DNA of 6,037 nucleotides from Gammaproteobacteria bacterium. Lineage in GTDB: Bacteria > Pseudomonadota > Gammaproteobacteria > Steroidobacterales > Steroidobacteraceae. This document shows, piece after piece, positions 5,535 through 6,037 of this stretch (positions are counted from its first letter, which is position 1; the number at the start of each line of letters is the position of its first letter). The notes below the pieces were generated by a model. It was not told the origin of the DNA. It did not search any database and saw only the letters and a list, made by a program, of their open reading frames with translations. The DNA lies in the NCBI GenBank assembly GCA_005877705.1, contig VBNY01000275.1:3395-9431 (forward strand), given 5' to 3'. A program made the position numbers and the translations under genes.

Positions 5535-6037
5535 ATGGCCGAGCGAGCGAGCGATCGATGGCTGTCGATTGTATTATCCCTGCTGTTGCATGGGGTGCTG
5601 GTCGGCGTGCTGGTGTACGGCTGGTTGATTTTCCGCGAGTCGCAGCCTCCGAAGCCCACTCTCGCGATTGAAGCGACGGTCGTGGATGCGCGCAGTGTGC
5701 CTGGTGCTGTCCGACAGCCCCCGCAGCCGCCGCCGGCACCTGCGCCCCCGCCGCCAGCGCAGCCGCAGGTGGAGCCGGTCGGGCCGCCGGAGCCGACGCC
5801 GGAGGAGCGTGCGAAACGCGAGCAAGCGCTGAAGGAGCAGAAGGAGCAAGCCGAGCGCGAGGCACAGAAAGCGGCCGAAGAGAAGCAGGCCGAGGAGCAG
5901 CGCAAGGCGGACGAGGCGCGGCTGGCGCAAGAGCGCGCCGATACAGAGCGCAAAGCGCGCGAGGCGGCCGAGGCCAAGAAGCGCGCCGAAGAGAAGGTGA
6001 AGCGGGAGGCGGATGAGCGGGACCGGACCGAGCGCCA
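5535..6037 (+). CDS. tolA: TolA, N-terminal anchor, proline-rich linker and start of helical domain (3' end outside window)
   Basis: TolA is anchored in the inner membrane by one helix and spans the periplasm to contact TolB and Pal, moved by TolQR. From ATG 5535, 167 codons are open to the window edge. Residues 1-9 are cytoplasmic, and the membrane helix is at about 10-33. That helix contains SLLLH (15-19), matching the Ser-x3-His motif that contacts TolQR. A proline-rich linker follows (about 61-90, including PPPP at 71-74) where E. coli has glycine-rich sequence. From about 90 on there is a long Glu/Lys/Arg/Ala/Gln helix (EERAKREQALKEQKEQAERE and onward), typical of TolA domain II. The C-terminal domain III is outside the window. 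The start lies 18 bases after the tolR TGA, in the same frame, with no strong Shine-Dalgarno. Assignment rests on architecture and position, since this region of TolA is low in complexity. Confidence 0.9.
   Translation, partial: MAERASDRWLSIVLSLLLHGVLVGVLVYGWLIFRESQPPKPTLAIEATVVDARSVPGAVRQPPQPPPAPAPPPPAQPQVEPVGPPEPTPEERAKREQALKEQKEQAEREAQKAAEEKQAEEQRKADEARLAQERADTERKAREAAEAKKRAEEKVKREADERDRTER

Noticed and set aside
5411..5977. 188-codon Ser/Ala/Cys-rich minus-strand frame opposite tolR and tolA
   Set aside because: Its repetitive composition is the reverse reading of the TolA charged helix and proline linker.

Overview
The window is GC-rich, almost fully coding chromosomal DNA with a typical gammaproteobacterial gene set. 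The order is relA (minus strand, partial) divergent from yebC (broken), ruvC, ruvA, ruvB, ybgC, tolQ, tolR (interrupted) and tolA (partial). The yebC-ruvCAB-ybgC-tolQRA order and a RelA of the monofunctional ExDD type (found where relA and spoT are separate genes) point to Gammaproteobacteria. A lineage near Xanthomonadales, Nevskiales or Steroidobacterales is only a guess. I see no mobile element, CRISPR array, tRNA or rRNA, and the codon style looks uniform.

Region by region: 1-1063 (minus) encodes the first 354 residues of the (p)ppGpp synthetase RelA, which runs off the left edge. 1064-1176 is the divergent intergenic region, with a small hairpin and a possible relA -10 box. 1177-1715 is a yebC remnant that lacks about 50 codons near its start and about 18-20 codons near its end, the second loss also shifting the frame. 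1741-3911 holds intact ruvC, ruvA and ruvB, the Holliday-junction resolvasome. 3908-4342 is ybgC (acyl-CoA thioesterase), overlapping ruvB by 4 nt. 4335-5051 is tolQ, overlapping ybgC by 8 nt. 5064-5516 is tolR, cut by an in-frame TAG at codon 110 with clear TolR homology continuing in the same frame to a TGA. 5535-6037 is the N-terminal part of tolA, with membrane anchor, proline-rich linker and start of the charged helix.

The plus-strand genes are close or overlapping and could be one transcript. RuvA targets junctions, RuvB is the branch-migration motor and RuvC cuts. YbgC, TolQ, TolR and TolA start the Tol-Pal cluster, which draws the outer membrane in at division using the proton motive force; tolB and pal would be expected beyond the right edge.

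I found no undescribed system. What deserves a second look is damage inside a conserved operon: the doubly deleted yebC, whose frameshift leaves one open frame running into ruvC, and the amber codon in tolR. These may be real decay or recoding, or sequencing or assembly errors; the sequence alone cannot decide.
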